Source: Paramacrobiotus metropolitanus (taxonomy: Eukaryota; Tardigrada; Eutardigrada; Parachela; Macrobiotidae). Taken from it: a DNA stretch of 64,000 nucleotides. Below, one piece after another: positions 37,303-48,886 of this stretch. The position numbers and the translations under genes are program-made. Position 1 is the first letter of the stretch. Every line of letters begins with the position of its first letter. Location of the stretch: NCBI RefSeq assembly GCF_019649055.1, contig NW_026570230.1, positions 1,674,001 to 1,738,000 of the forward strand, in the 5' to 3' direction. Under the pieces are notes generated by a model. The model had not been told where the DNA came from and ran no database searches. It saw nothing but the letters and a program-made list of their open reading frames with translations.

Positions 37303-40300
37303 TCACGACATGTAAATTTGCGGCCGTTTCACTTTGCGTCCACTAAGCGTCTCCGTCCACACCACGGGCGCCAAAAAGCTCCCGATCTGCACCGGGTTTC
37401 TGAGATTCTCCTCCAGATCAGATTCCGCATAGCTTAAATGCATAGTGGACGCTGAGCGCTTTCCCAGTCGCTGCAACACCGGCTTCTCCACCGTCTTCCG
37501 CTTACCGCCGCCGCAAATCGACTGCTTCCAACCTACGCCGCATTCCTTCGCCGAATGACTGCACAACGGTTTATCCACGCTGCCGCCGCTCTTCGGTCGC
37601 GCCGATTCGGTCGCACACCTGCGGCTGACGCGGTGATGGGCAGTCTCCGATACATCCGACGCGGTTTCAATTCGCAGGTGTCGCAGACACGACTGAAAAG
37701 CATTGTCGCTAAAACGCCGCGGGACGGCTTTCCTCCGCTGGGGACGGACTTTCCGGCCGCGATTGCATTCGCCGTCATCTTCATCATCCTCACCGGGCGC
37801 TTCCGACATCTCCTCGCTCGGCGGCTCCGTGTCCATTTCATCTTCGCTGGACTCGTCATCGCCCGGCTGCAGTGAGAAATCTTTGTCGTTATCATCATCA
37901 GCGGATTTCTCTTCGTCGGAATCCGATAGGATGGACGAATCCATCAAGGAGTTAACGCTGGCTACGCCGCGACAGTCTGCAGTCTTATGGGCTGCGAACG
38001 CGGTGCGCCATTTCATCCTTATGCGTTCAATGTACGCAGATCCCAGAACGAGCAGCGCCGATTGATTACTAAACACAATTCACGCAAATGGTACTCGAGC
38101 AACTAGTACTTCTCGTAAGACAAGCGCTACGTTTAAATTCTCTTAAAATTAACTAACCTGGTTAAACAACAGTAAAGAAACCTGATGACCTCTTGACGAC
38201 GATGACGTTTTAATCGTTTATTTTTTAACGATTTTCTACAATACTGCACACGCCTACTTGACAATATCGGTACAAACATCCACAATAATGTTGGCCTGCA
38301 TGGTAACTGGTGCGTTCCCATTGTACTTCTCGCAGTTGATGGCAATCTGCCGAAAGTCAAAAATAAGGGCGGCTTTATGTCTGCAAAGATTTCTGAAGTT
38401 AACGATAATTTACCGCGCCAACGAAACCATAACAAGAATTACCGATAGAACTGCAGCGACAAGCGTTGCCTGATCGTCTTGAGATCTACAGGATACGCGA
38501 TCTTCTTCACGTAATCCGGATAATGCACCAGGTTAACCGGGGCGGCAAACGGTTGCGCTTCCGGCAGCGATGACACGGTGTGCAGCAGTCCCAGAATGCG
38601 CCTCGTTTCCCGAGCGGGATCGCGATTGTTCCAGTCGGTCGGTGTTGGTTGGTAGGCCATGCTGCGCAGTTCAGCGGCGGTAACAACGCAACCGTCCGCT
38701 ACTGATTCGTCTTCTTCTGCGGAAAGCAAAACTGAACGAAAGGCAACCTTAATCTATGTACATTAATAGACTTTTAGCACTAAATTCTGTTTTTGCTATC
38801 CAGGCTCATTCCACAAAATTTAACTTTTACACTTGTCAAACGCAAGACAAATTAATTTATTGCAATATTCAATCGTGCACAGACCCACCTGGCGTAATTA
38901 AATGAAGATACCATGGACTAATCGGTTCGATAGATTTCGATACATCGCACCTGGAAAGCCAATAAATCATTTCCGATCATTGGCACTCAAAGCGCAATCC
39001 GGCATTTGCGGTCGTATGTACCTGACGTTGAGCATGTGGTACATGCCGGGCGCATCGGGCGTCACAGAGTCAATGGTGCCCTTGAATCCATAGAGTTTGT
39101 TATTCCCCAAAATAAGACACCTCACGCGGGCTCCTTCTTGCCACACTGTATTCTGGCTCCGCAGCACACGGTGCTCCAGCACCAGAAAATCTTCCATTCC
39201 GTCAAAACTTCCGCAAAAACTGTGCAATAAATAAAAACGCAGAATATCGCTTTTCCGTATAAAGAAAGCACAGTCCGACAACTGCAGCCGTACGTACACG
39301 TTGAGCATGTGGTACATGCCGAGGCGAAAAAACTAGTAAAAGCGTGTGCGATTCTGTACCTGATCGTGAACGTACTTCCATTCGGTGGCGTGCCTTTGCG
39401 TTTCATCTCAATTTCAGCTAAATGGTGGATCATGGGAACGCCGCCCTGTGTCGAGAGCCCCACACTGACGTTGACGAACTTTAAAGCAACAATTTCCAGC
39501 TCTTCCACTTCCTGTAAAATCAAAACATAATATAGAAGCGTCCGTTAGTTCTCAAAGAAACTGTTGACACTTTTCTTTGCGTTTCGCACGCATTACGGTT
39601 TTACAGTAAAAGCAATCCTGCCATTCATAAATAAACAGCAACAGGGTGAAAAAGTGAAATGCTAAAACATTTTCGCCCAAGTGCCAAAGTGAAAATTACC
39701 GGCTCCGGTCAATACAAAAAGTAAAAGGTGCAGTAATACTTGCAGCAAATCATTAAAAATAATTATATAAGCAAGTCTATTTGATATTAAAGAACTTAAG
39801 CGAGATTCTAGTTACATTTACGAGTTGCAAATAATTACACAGTAAGGTTAAAATCATACCGAATAATATCATGTAAAAAAGACCAACCAGTACGCAGGAA
39901 AATATAGCATTAATGTACCGATACCTTTAAATTCCAGCTCGCATTCGGCATTCCCTTAAATAATTTAGACGAAATGCCGAGGCCGATCAACCGTCTCACA
40001 TACTTCTTGTGTCCCTCCTGATAATAGTACACCACATCACCAATCTGCGGAAAGTACGGGAACGGTTTCGGTACGGTCTCCGTCAGCCACTTGGGAAAGG
40101 ATTTATCCACCGGCGGTTGCAACGGTGTCTTCCCGCGCTTCTGCACCACCGGGACTTCCGACTTGCTCCGATTCGGCTGTGAGAAGATCACAGCCTTTCT
40201 CACAGACTTTTCCTTCTGCTGCATCCCCGTGATTTCGGGTGAAGACATTGCCTGGTCCACGATGAATCGCAATGCACGGTCGGATGGCAACTGGACGTCG

Positions 40301-40696
40301 GGGTCGACGGTTTGCGTTACCGCATTGGACACCGCCCGCGTGGGCGGTTCCTTGCGCTCCTCGCCGTACTTTTCCGTGCTATCAGCGTTCACCGGGACGG
40401 ACCGGTTCACGGACACCGCAACGCTACCGTCATGTCCAGCGTTGGCCTGATCAACAATGGCTAGCTGATCAGCTGCGCTGTGAGTAGGTAGTGTCCGCAG
40501 CAACCGCTTGGCCACCAGCATCCACAGAGCGCGTGCCGTACAATCGGCGTAACATCTGTGCGATGTTGCCGTTTAACGCAGAGATCTTATTCCGCCCGTC
40601 TCTTTCAAAATTCTGAACGAACAAATCGGGAGCTCCCAGTTCCTGGAGAAGGATCCAGATGTCCCGATAAATCCCGTTACTCGGATCCGTGGACAT
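37303..40696 (-). pseudogene. BRWD/PHIP-like Tudor-bromodomain gene, copy B (exon 1 frameshift)
   Basis: Exons 40696-39925, 39511-39360, 39219-39022, 38950-38889, 38716-38443, 38380-38258 and 38068-37303 follow the intact copy exactly. Exons 2-7 are open throughout and end in SGRKVKRPQIYMS. Exon 1 is 772 nt where a multiple of three is needed: a deletion relative to copy C near 40490-40520 shifts the frame after SVDAGGQAV, giving a stop in the first frame. A downstream ATG at 40521 could start a shorter protein keeping the linker, Tudor-like region and bromodomain. So this may still be expressed as an N-terminally short form. The bromodomain here has the canonical Asn (NCEKYNGN), unlike copies A and C. 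An assembly indel cannot be excluded. Confidence 0.65.
39290..39321. repeat. Small internal duplication in copy B intron 2
   Basis: GTTGAGCATGTGGTACATGCC with flanks repeats the end of the adjacent exon 3 (39018-39048), including its donor-side sequence. It could create a decoy splice site. Confidence 0.6.
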
Positions 40697-40800
40697 TCTT
40701 AATTTTAGCGGTAGATTCAATTACCAGTACAAGTAAACGATTATAATTAAGTAGTTTATAGTTAAGTACAGTAGTAAAACTGCACAACAAAAGTGTATAT

Positions 40801-40925
40801 TTAAACAAAAAAGAGCCTGAAACGGTGAAACCTCGGTAAGTAATGCAAAAATGGCAGGAAACTAGCAGATCGGAATAAAAACGAGATGCCCAGGCCCCAG
40901 ATATCGATCTGGTTGATTCGATCAG
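40801..40925. repeat. Duplicated upstream region of copy B
   Basis: Matches 35341-35490 and 45398-45535: AGAGCCTGAAA, GCAGATCGGAATAAAAACGA and GATGCCCA are shared. Confidence 0.6.
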
Positions 40926-41124
40926 GCGTAAGAATTGTAGATTCTACAGGTGGATAGAAACAGAATCTACCTGCACTGGTCCTGCAGGCTGCAGCACGTA
41001 CACGTTTTTACTATACAGTACGTACTGTACATGCAGTGTACCATAGCTGGCGATGTTGAAATTTGGAAGCACAAGGGTTTAGTCTTTAGCGAAGACACTT
41101 TCCGCCATGATGGCATTATATGAG

Positions 41125-41193
41125 CGAATCCGGAGCTCCCAGTTCCTGGAGAAGGATCCAGATGTCCCGGTAAATCCCGCTACTCGGATCCGA
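41125..41193 (-). pseudogene. Detached fragment of BRWD-like exon 1
   Basis: Reading minus, it encodes SDPSSGIYRDIWILLQELG plus a few residues, nearly identical to the start of exon 1 in copy B (40625-40693), but without an ATG or a continuing frame. It lies about 430 bp upstream of the copy B start and is a relic of duplication or unequal crossing-over. Confidence 0.75.
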
Positions 41194-41952
41194 TGAGTTT
41201 ATATAAGTTTATGCTAGCTAGATAATTTCAGTCGTCAAAAAAATTTACTATCTTTTGCGTTTTGTTTGTCAAGTACAAGCACTGAGATGTGTCTGCACTT
41301 TCTACAGCAAATTGTTGAAACTGTAATAATAGTTTTACCGCAATACTGACATGTTTGTAAAACACTGAAACTTATATTCATAATTTTTATTTCGAGCTCT
41401 ACGCGTTTTACCCTTGACAATAAATATGGATACCGTAAACCAAGTTGGTCATATTTATTGACTTTGTTCATATTTATATTCATATCTATAATACTGGAGT
41501 CGAGCGGTCGAACGTGAAAGGTAAGAATCAACGATCTGCTGTTAGAGGGTGGCGCTGAAATTTGCAAAGCGCACCCATGACCTTTGCAGTTACTGAACAA
41601 CACAAATGAGCGAGTGGATTTGGCTTCGTAGGCGATGGGTTTCATAACTTTTGTTGAATCTACAAAACTGACATAGTCTTCCTTTCCTCATTTGAGAAAA
41701 AGGAGATCAAACAAGTTTTTACACTCACAGTCAGTAAAATGGCGTGAAAAACAGACCCAACGAATGTTAGCAACTGAGCAACTCGACTTGTAAAAAGCGA
41801 CTACAGTATCTACTGTTAAGAAACACAAAAAAAACAACACGAACGCACTACAATGCACGTTTTAGACGTTATAATTACATACTTTGTACAACATTCATCT
41901 CGGCAGCAATTTTTCCATAAATGCCATCAAATTATACATAGCATCACAGCGC

Positions 41953-44900
41953 TCACGACTTGTACACTTCCGGCCGCTTCACTTTGCGTCCACTAAGCGT
42001 TTCCGTCCACACCATGGACCCCACACGGCGTCCGCTCTGTTCCGGGCTACTGTGATCCGTCTCCAGATCCGATTCCGCATAGCTGAAATGCAGAGTGGAC
42101 GTTGAGCGCTTTCGCAGCCGCTGCATCGTCGGCTCCTCCACTGTCTTCCGCTTGCCGTCTCTGCGTATACCACCTGCGTTCTCCCGCGTTGTACGATTGC
42201 ACAAGGGTTTAGCCGCATCGCCGCTCTTTCGACGCGCGGATTTATCCGCTTTCCGGCGGCTGTCACTAGGGTGCTCAATCTCCGACTCATCCGATGTGGA
42301 ATCCCGTCGCCTTCCCGGACGCGGCTGAAAAGCGCTGCCGTTCCAACGCTCCGGCACGGCTGTCTTCCGCTGGGGACGGGCTTTCCGACCGTGATTGTAT
42401 CCGCCGTTATCGTCCTCACTGGATGCTTCCGACATCTCTCCGGTCGGCGGCTCTGTGTCCGTTTCCTCGTCGCTAGACTCGCCATCGCCCGGCTGCAGTG
42501 AGAAATCGCTGTCCTTATCGTCATCAGCGGATTTTTCTTCGTCCGAATCCGATACGGATGAATCAGCAAACGTGTTAACGTTCGTTTTGGCGCGACAGCC
42601 TGCTGGCTCCGATTTCTTACGGGCTTCGAATTCGGTACGCCATTCCATTCTTATGCGTTCGATGTACGCAGATCCCAGAAGGAGTAACGACGACGGATTA
42701 CTAAACACAATTCACGCAAATAGCGAGAACTCATCAGAAAAGAGTCACGTCGAAATCAAAATTTTAAAAAAGTAGATAACCCGATTAAAAAACCATTAAT
42801 TTTGTTAAGACAAGGCCCACACCTACTTGACAATATCAGTACAGATGGCAACAATGATGTTGGCGTGCATGGAAATCGGCGCATTGAGATAGAATTTTTC
42901 GCAGTTACTGGCGATCTGTTTGATGTCGAATAACAGGGCGGCTTTATGTCTACAAAAAAAGACTGACCCGTGTTAATCTAAGACATAATTTAACAAGCAA
43001 GAGAAACCAACAGCTGCTATTACCGATAGAACTGCTGCGACAAGCGCTGCTTAATCGTCTTTAGATCAACAGGATACGCGATCTTCTTCACGTAATCCGG
43101 ATAACGCTCCAGGCCAACCGGGGCGGCGAACTGTTCCGCTTCCTTCAGCGATAACACGCTGTGCAGCAATCTCAGAATGCGCCGCCTTTCGGTAGCGGGA
43201 TCTTGGTTGTTCCAGTCAGCCGGTGTTGGCTTGTAAGCCTGCATGCTGTGCAGTTCAGCGGCGGTAGCGACATCACCGTCCTCTACTGATTCGTCCTCCT
43301 CTGCCGGAACATAATTGTAATCAGAACATTTCACAGTAATTTCTGTTTACCGGGACTATACCGGTGGCACGAGCATAAAATTCTCTGTGTTTTATAAATG
43401 CTGGGCATTACACGATACACGAGACAAACTGAACTCCTCTGCTACACTTTTCTAGAAGCATGACAAATGCCATATCCATTCGTACACACGGATCTACCTG
43501 GCGTAATTAAACGGAGATTCCATGGACTAATTTTTTCGACATATACCGATACATCGCACCTGGAAAATTGATGAATCAAATATGTCACAAAATTAAATCA
43601 TGTCATAAATCAAATCATTTCGAACGATCGGACCACTGAAAGCAAAAAGCCCAATCCGTCATTTCTAGCCGTACCTGACTTTAAGCATGTGGTACATGCC
43701 GGGAGCATCGGGCATCACCGAATCAATGGTGCCCTTGAACCAGCACAGCTCGCATGTGTCCAAAAGCAGATTTTTCACACGGGCTCCTTCGTGCCACCTT
43801 TTATTTTGATTCCGCAGCACACGGTGTTCGAGCACGAGAAAATCTTCGATATGCGGCACTGAGTGAAAACTGTGCAATACAAGCACAGATAATTAGAGCT
43901 TTAACTTTCCATAATAATTCAAGAGGAAAGCATTCGTCTGATATATAAGTGCAGCGAAAATGCAATACTGTTATTGCTGTACTCAGTACGTGGGATTTTA
44001 TACTCACCTGATCTTGAAGGTTTTTCCATTCGGCGCAGTACCTTTGCGTTTCATCTCAATTTCGGCTATGTGGTGGATCGTGGGAACGCTCTGTGCCGGC
44101 AGCTTCACACTAATGTTGACGAATTTTAGGGCAACAATCTGCAACACTTCCACTTCCTAAAAAAAGACGACTTGCAAAAAAAATTCTGAAAACTCTCGTT
44201 TGGGGCATAATAAAGATCTGAATGAAAGCAATCCAAACATTATCTAGTAATAAAAACAACATCATCAGCAAACAACAATTACTACCCAACGCATATACAT
44301 CCGTTTTTCACGAAAAAAAGCGCCACAGTGCATCAGAAAAATAAAAGTCCATAAACAAATTTAAGAGAGCCATTTTACTGACATCAGCGATTCATAGGTA
44401 ATTATTCTTAGAATAACAATAAGAATAAGATTTACTGTACTTGTACGGTTATCCGTTATACAGTACCTTAAGATTCCAGTGCGCTTTAGGCATTCCCTTA
44501 AATGATTTGGATGAAACGCCCTGTTTTATCAACCGTCTCACATACTTCTGGTGTCCTTTCTGATAATAGTACACCACATCCCCAATCTGCGGAAAATATG
44601 GAAACGGTTTGGGTACGGTCTCCGTCAGCCACTTGGGAAAGGATGCCTGCACGGGCAGCTGCAACGGCGTCTTCCCGCGCTTTTGCACAGCTTTGATGTC
44701 CGGTTTGCTCCGACCAGACGTTGGCGATATCGCCCTCGTTTCCACTGGATTTCCTTTCTGCAGCATCACCTCATACGTGTCCTCGGGTAAAGACATTGCC
44801 TGGTCCACGACGAAGCGCACTTCGCGCTCAGATGTCGACGGGGCGTCAGCGTCGACGGTTTGCGTTACCGCATCGGATACCGCTCGCGTGGGCTGTTCCT

Positions 44901-45312
44901 TGCCCTCCGCGTCGTCCTTCTCCTTGCGATTACCGCTGACCGAAACAGAGTGGTTGACTTCCACCGTAACGCTACCGTCCTGTGACTCCTGTCCAGCGTT
45001 GGTTCCTGCCATTGCCTGTCCAACAATAGGTGGCTGATTAGGTGCGCTAAGCGTTGGTAGTGCTTGTGCAACAAGTCCGCCGCCATCCGCAATCTCCGGA
45101 TCTTCCGTAACGATCGCCTGGACACCAGCATCCACCGTGCGCATGCCGTACACTCGGCGCAACGTCTGCACGACATTGCAGTTTAACGCAGAGACCTTAT
45201 TTCGTCCATCTCTTTCAAAATCCTGCACGAACGGATCGGGGACTCCCAGTTCCTGGAGAAGGATCCAGATGTCCCGATAAACCCGGTTATTCGGATCCGT
45301 TGACGTGCACAT
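41953..45312 (-). CDS. WD40-less BRWD/PHIP-like protein with cryptic Tudor and bromodomain, copy C (intact)
   Basis: Seven exons join in frame to 799 aa: 45312-44467, 44156-44008, 43869-43675, 43559-43498, 43300-43024, 42949-42827 and 42700-41953. Residues 1-60 hold a conserved helical start (VYRDIWILLQELG). A Ser/Thr-rich linker follows. Residues about 225-417 resemble the PHIP/BRWD cryptic Tudor region: WLTETVP, YFPQIGDVVYYYQKGH, LQIVALKFVNI, IEDFLVLEH, WHEGARV and a conserved SPW. Residues about 445-550 form a bromodomain (RRILRLL, YPDYVKKIAYPVDLKTIKQRL, NCEKFYLNAP). The tail is acidic/Ser-rich then basic. BRWD proteins normally have about eight WD40 repeats before the Tudor part; none are here. 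The acetyl-lysine Asn position is Tyr530. Expected role: nuclear chromatin reader, by homology only. Confidence 0.8.
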
Positions 45313-46724
45313 TCTAAATTTTAGCTATAAATTCAATTACAAAAACATAATTCGGCTTACGTACACGGTAGTAAAAATTTCGCAATGACAGTTTACAGTT
45401 AAACAAAGAAGAGTATGAAATTTCGCAGTGGGCAAAATAGCAAATCGGAATAAAAACGAGATGCCCACGCCCAGAAACGTGCCAGATAACGATCTGCCAC
45501 TGATTTTCAATGCCAGTTTTCTTGCTCAGCTTGTCGCAGTAAGTACTCTGTAAGTGCAGGTGTAAGTAAAGCGCAGGTTCTACAGATTTACCCGCAGTAC
45601 TCGTATACGTACACACTGTACGTACCAGCTACCGGCTAGCGATGTGGTCGGCTGACCATAATAAAATAATAATACCTATATAGTTATCATAAAAATATGT
45701 AAGAGGCGGATTCTCATAATTTAATACAGTATTGAAGAAGACTTCTTTAAGTAGTCAATTGAATAAATAAATCATTTACTGTATTACAATAATCATAGCT
45801 TTATAGGGACAGAAAAGTCTGTAATTATATAGATATAATTCCTTTATTTAACACCATATGTGTAGGTGTATAGAACAAAGCCGTGCAAAATTAATTTTGA
45901 TTTGCAATTATTACGTCAACTCGTACCGTACACTGGCTACAATGGTGTTTTTATTAGCGCAAGCCAGGCTACAATTATTTACTTGTATTCGGTTGAAATA
46001 CCGGTATAACTTGGATTTCGCGATTAGCTTTGATTGTGATGCTAACTCCTTGCATCTACTTGTTTTCCCATCAGTCTCCTTTTTTCATATTTAGATCCGT
46101 CTCAATGTTTATGTTGCAGTATTAAAGTTGCTAGTAACTTGCTACCTTGCGGCGCCATGATGCTGTTATTCGAAACGGGAGTGTGCAGTACGTACAGTGC
46201 AGTACTTTAACTAAAATTTATATTGCAGTTTACAGTTGGTATAGTACGATACCGCGTTAACACTGTATTTAACAGTTTGCCGTAGCTGATAAAGATCAAG
46301 ATGCAAAAAATCGAGACTGTACCGGCGTATGAACTCTACTTGGTGTACTTGTATCCAGAGATCTGATTGTGAGAGATGCACTGCGCCGCCTTCGTGTGGC
46401 AGATGTTGGCGTTCGCTCGCGATCATCGACTCTTTTTATGCTCGTATCCTTTACACAGTAATTTTATACTCTTGTACATTTGTAAGTGTCCTCAAAGTCA
46501 AACGTTAGCCTATATTCGCTTACCATTTTGCATCCTGTTTTTTCTCTGGATTGTAAATTTGTGTCCTATGCGGTTTCATCTGTTTTGTTTTCCGGATCCC
46601 AACGATGCAGTCATGTTATTATCCGCGACTATAAGGCCGTGAGGGTTATTTTTTTCTTAACTGTGTGGACTCTGCGTACGCGGCTGCATCAGTAAAATCT
46701 GTGCATGTTTATTCACGTTTGAGT
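45313..46724. other. Spacer between copy C and the four-pass membrane gene
   Basis: Divergent spacer (copy C minus, next gene plus), so it should hold both promoters. It includes the family upstream repeat at 45398-45535 and one TACTCGTA near 45598. No gene was recognised; frames at 45858-46642 show no motifs. Confidence 0.5.
45398..45535. repeat. Duplicated upstream region of copy C
   Basis: Shares AATCGGAATAAAAACGAGAT and GATAACGATCTG with the upstream regions of copies A and B, showing that the duplicated unit includes the 5' flank. Confidence 0.6.
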
Positions 46725-48266
46725 ATGCGATTAATGATGGCGGCCATTTCCCTCCGGAAGTCTCTCCGCTTCTCCCGGATGCTGCGGATCCTTTCTTTGG
46801 CCCAGATCAGCCTCGGCTTGCTCCTGTTGGTTGTGGAGATCGTCGGTAAACTCCATACACACTTATACAGATTGTGCAGTGTTCGTTGATCTGTCTGGTT
46901 CTTGTCATTCTAATTTTAGCAGAAGCGGCTTTGCGCCAGTATATCAGTTATTTGCGCTTCTGTACATTGATCTTGCGGAACAAACTAGGCTGTTAGAGAA
47001 ACATTCATATTTACTGTTTACGTAACTATGTTTAGCTGCACCAATCTGTCATATCTCCAATATTCACTAAGCCGATTTCAACAAAAAAAACTGACCGTCT
47101 TGTCATCATAGGCTAAAGAATTGACATACATTGTAAAAAACTTACATAAAGCGCGATTAAGATATGACGTTTTGGTTTCTTGCAAAAATATAATAAAGAA
47201 AAGTAAAAACAAATAAATCGATAAAAAGGTTGAAGAAAGATAAATTATATCGTTGCATAATTATTGAATTACTATTGCTTTGTACTTCTGACACAATTTA
47301 TAATGTTATGTCTTAATTAAATTCTGTTATGTATAATAGTATGTCTTGATAATTCTGTTATTTATAACTATTCTGTTATTTATCATTTTCATAATGTTTA
47401 AAATTCTAACTAAAATTGTTTCAAATTATAGCGTTGTGTATTAATGTTGTACACTACACTTTCGTGTAGGTATCGTCGTGATTATGTTGGCGGCGGAAGA
47501 CCTAGCCGAATGGCACATGCTGACCATTCTCCTCTTCTGCGGTATCCTCATCGCCTCCGGGGGGCTGGGTATCCGCATGACCACCCCCGTGGCGCCCAGT
47601 GCCGCCTTCACCACGGAGAAATCCCTCCGCGTGCAGTCGCGCTGCATGGTGGCCTTCCTCGTGCTCAACATCATCGCCGTCATCCTCTCCACGGCGGCCA
47701 TCGTGGCCAACGCACTGCACCTGGCCGCGTCCAACCAAGACTATTTCCTACTGCAGCTGAACCACATCGATCCGCGGCGTGCCGCCATCCATGTCAGCGG
47801 ACTGGTGTGCTACGCCATCTTTTTCCTCCTCTGCTTGACCGCCGCGGTCCTCATCAGTCCCAGTGTGTGCTGTGCGGAAGCGCCGTCATTGGCGCTGCAA
47901 CTGGGCGATCGAGATCCTCTGGAAGCGACGTCGAAATTTTCCACGCTGGATGAGAAGTTTGTCCGGGAGAAACGCTCCAAAAGCAATCTGAAGGTGGTGG
48001 ATCATATTCGCAGTAATAATCTGGCGGTGGCCGCCAGCGGATCGGCGATGGATGAGGGCCGGGGGAGTACGGTGAATTCGCAGAGTACGATGGTCAGTGA
48101 TCAATCGTCGGTCAGTTTGACCGGGTATGTCCGCCGCACGCCGTCAGCGCCCAGCTTGGATTCCGATTCCACGCCCAGTCAGTCCATTCTCAAAGAGCTG
48201 GATGCCATTCTGCGACAGCATGATGTCGATGCCGGTGGTGAAATAATATGTGATGAGGAGAAATGA
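46725..48266 (+). CDS. Four-pass transmembrane protein of unknown function
   Basis: Exons 46725-46845 and 47470-48266 join in frame to 305 aa. Four hydrophobic helices are clear: about residues 22-47 (LSLAQISLGLLLLVVEIVG...), 53-75 (HMLTILLFCGILIASGGLG), 90-115 (MVAFLVLNIIAVILSTAAIV) and 142-165 (GLVCYAIFFLLCLTAAVLI). The N-terminus is short and basic; the C-terminal tail of about 135 aa is hydrophilic and Ser-rich, ending in acidic residues. No CCG motif of tetraspanins or claudin W-GLW-C-C motif is present. Overall shape recalls MS4A-like proteins, a comparison by topology only. The start at 46725 is the first Met; 46734 and 46737 are alternatives. The second exon is much more GC-rich than the flanks. 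Confidence 0.7.
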
Positions 48267-48847
48267 ACGTTTTTTCGAAATTTCATGTACCGACGGGTTC
48301 GGGTCTTATAGTACGTTTATCAAAGCTTTTTATATGTAGCCGTTATAAATATGATTTTGCATAACTTTTTGGAGGATTTTTATTTATTATCTACTATTGC
48401 CGCTGATTGCGGATAATTTATTTACTTCATTATATTTTGATGTTTTTTTGATATGCAGTGTAATGGTGTCGATTTAATGTCAATGTTATGAAAACTGCTG
48501 CCTAATGCGTACCAAGTGAGCTTAACAATTTGCGTATGGATAGTGGATACCCCGTTGTTTGCGTTTTATTTGGCATAATAATTAAGTATTAAAGCGACCT
48601 AATAATATTGCATTGATTCCCATTGACGGTTTTGACTTTTCTCATGGTCAGCTGAAATTCCCAACTATCGCTGCTAGTTGGCAGTATTGTACTTACTTAT
48701 CGTTGTGCTGGTACATGAGGTTTTAAAAAGGCTGCGTTTTATGCGCTCCCCTTCTACTTTGCACTAAAATCTTGTATGTACCTCTTAGGAATGCACCTCT
48801 ATGTTGTTAACTTGTAATAATTCGTTATGCATACCGGAAGAAAAACT

Positions 48848-48886
48848 GTAAATACAAAAATATCGGAGAGATATTTTTGTATTTAC
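48848..48886. repeat. Perfect inverted repeat, 17-bp arms
   Basis: GTAAATACAAAAATATC and its inverse complement flank GGAGA. It lies about 580 bp after the four-pass membrane gene and is too AT-rich to call a terminator. Confidence 0.85.

Larger units (their letters stand above)
40697..41952. other. Spacer between copies B and C, partly duplicated
   Basis: Contains the copy B upstream repeat (40801-40925), the exon 1 fragment (41125-41193), and a region near 41385-41440 (TTTCGAGCTCTACGCGT) shared with the downstream flank of copy A near 31800. No other gene was recognised. Confidence 0.6.

Noticed and set aside
47444-47953. 169-codon plus-strand frame and minus frames at 47441-47738
   Set aside because: Shadows of the GC-rich second exon of the four-pass membrane protein.
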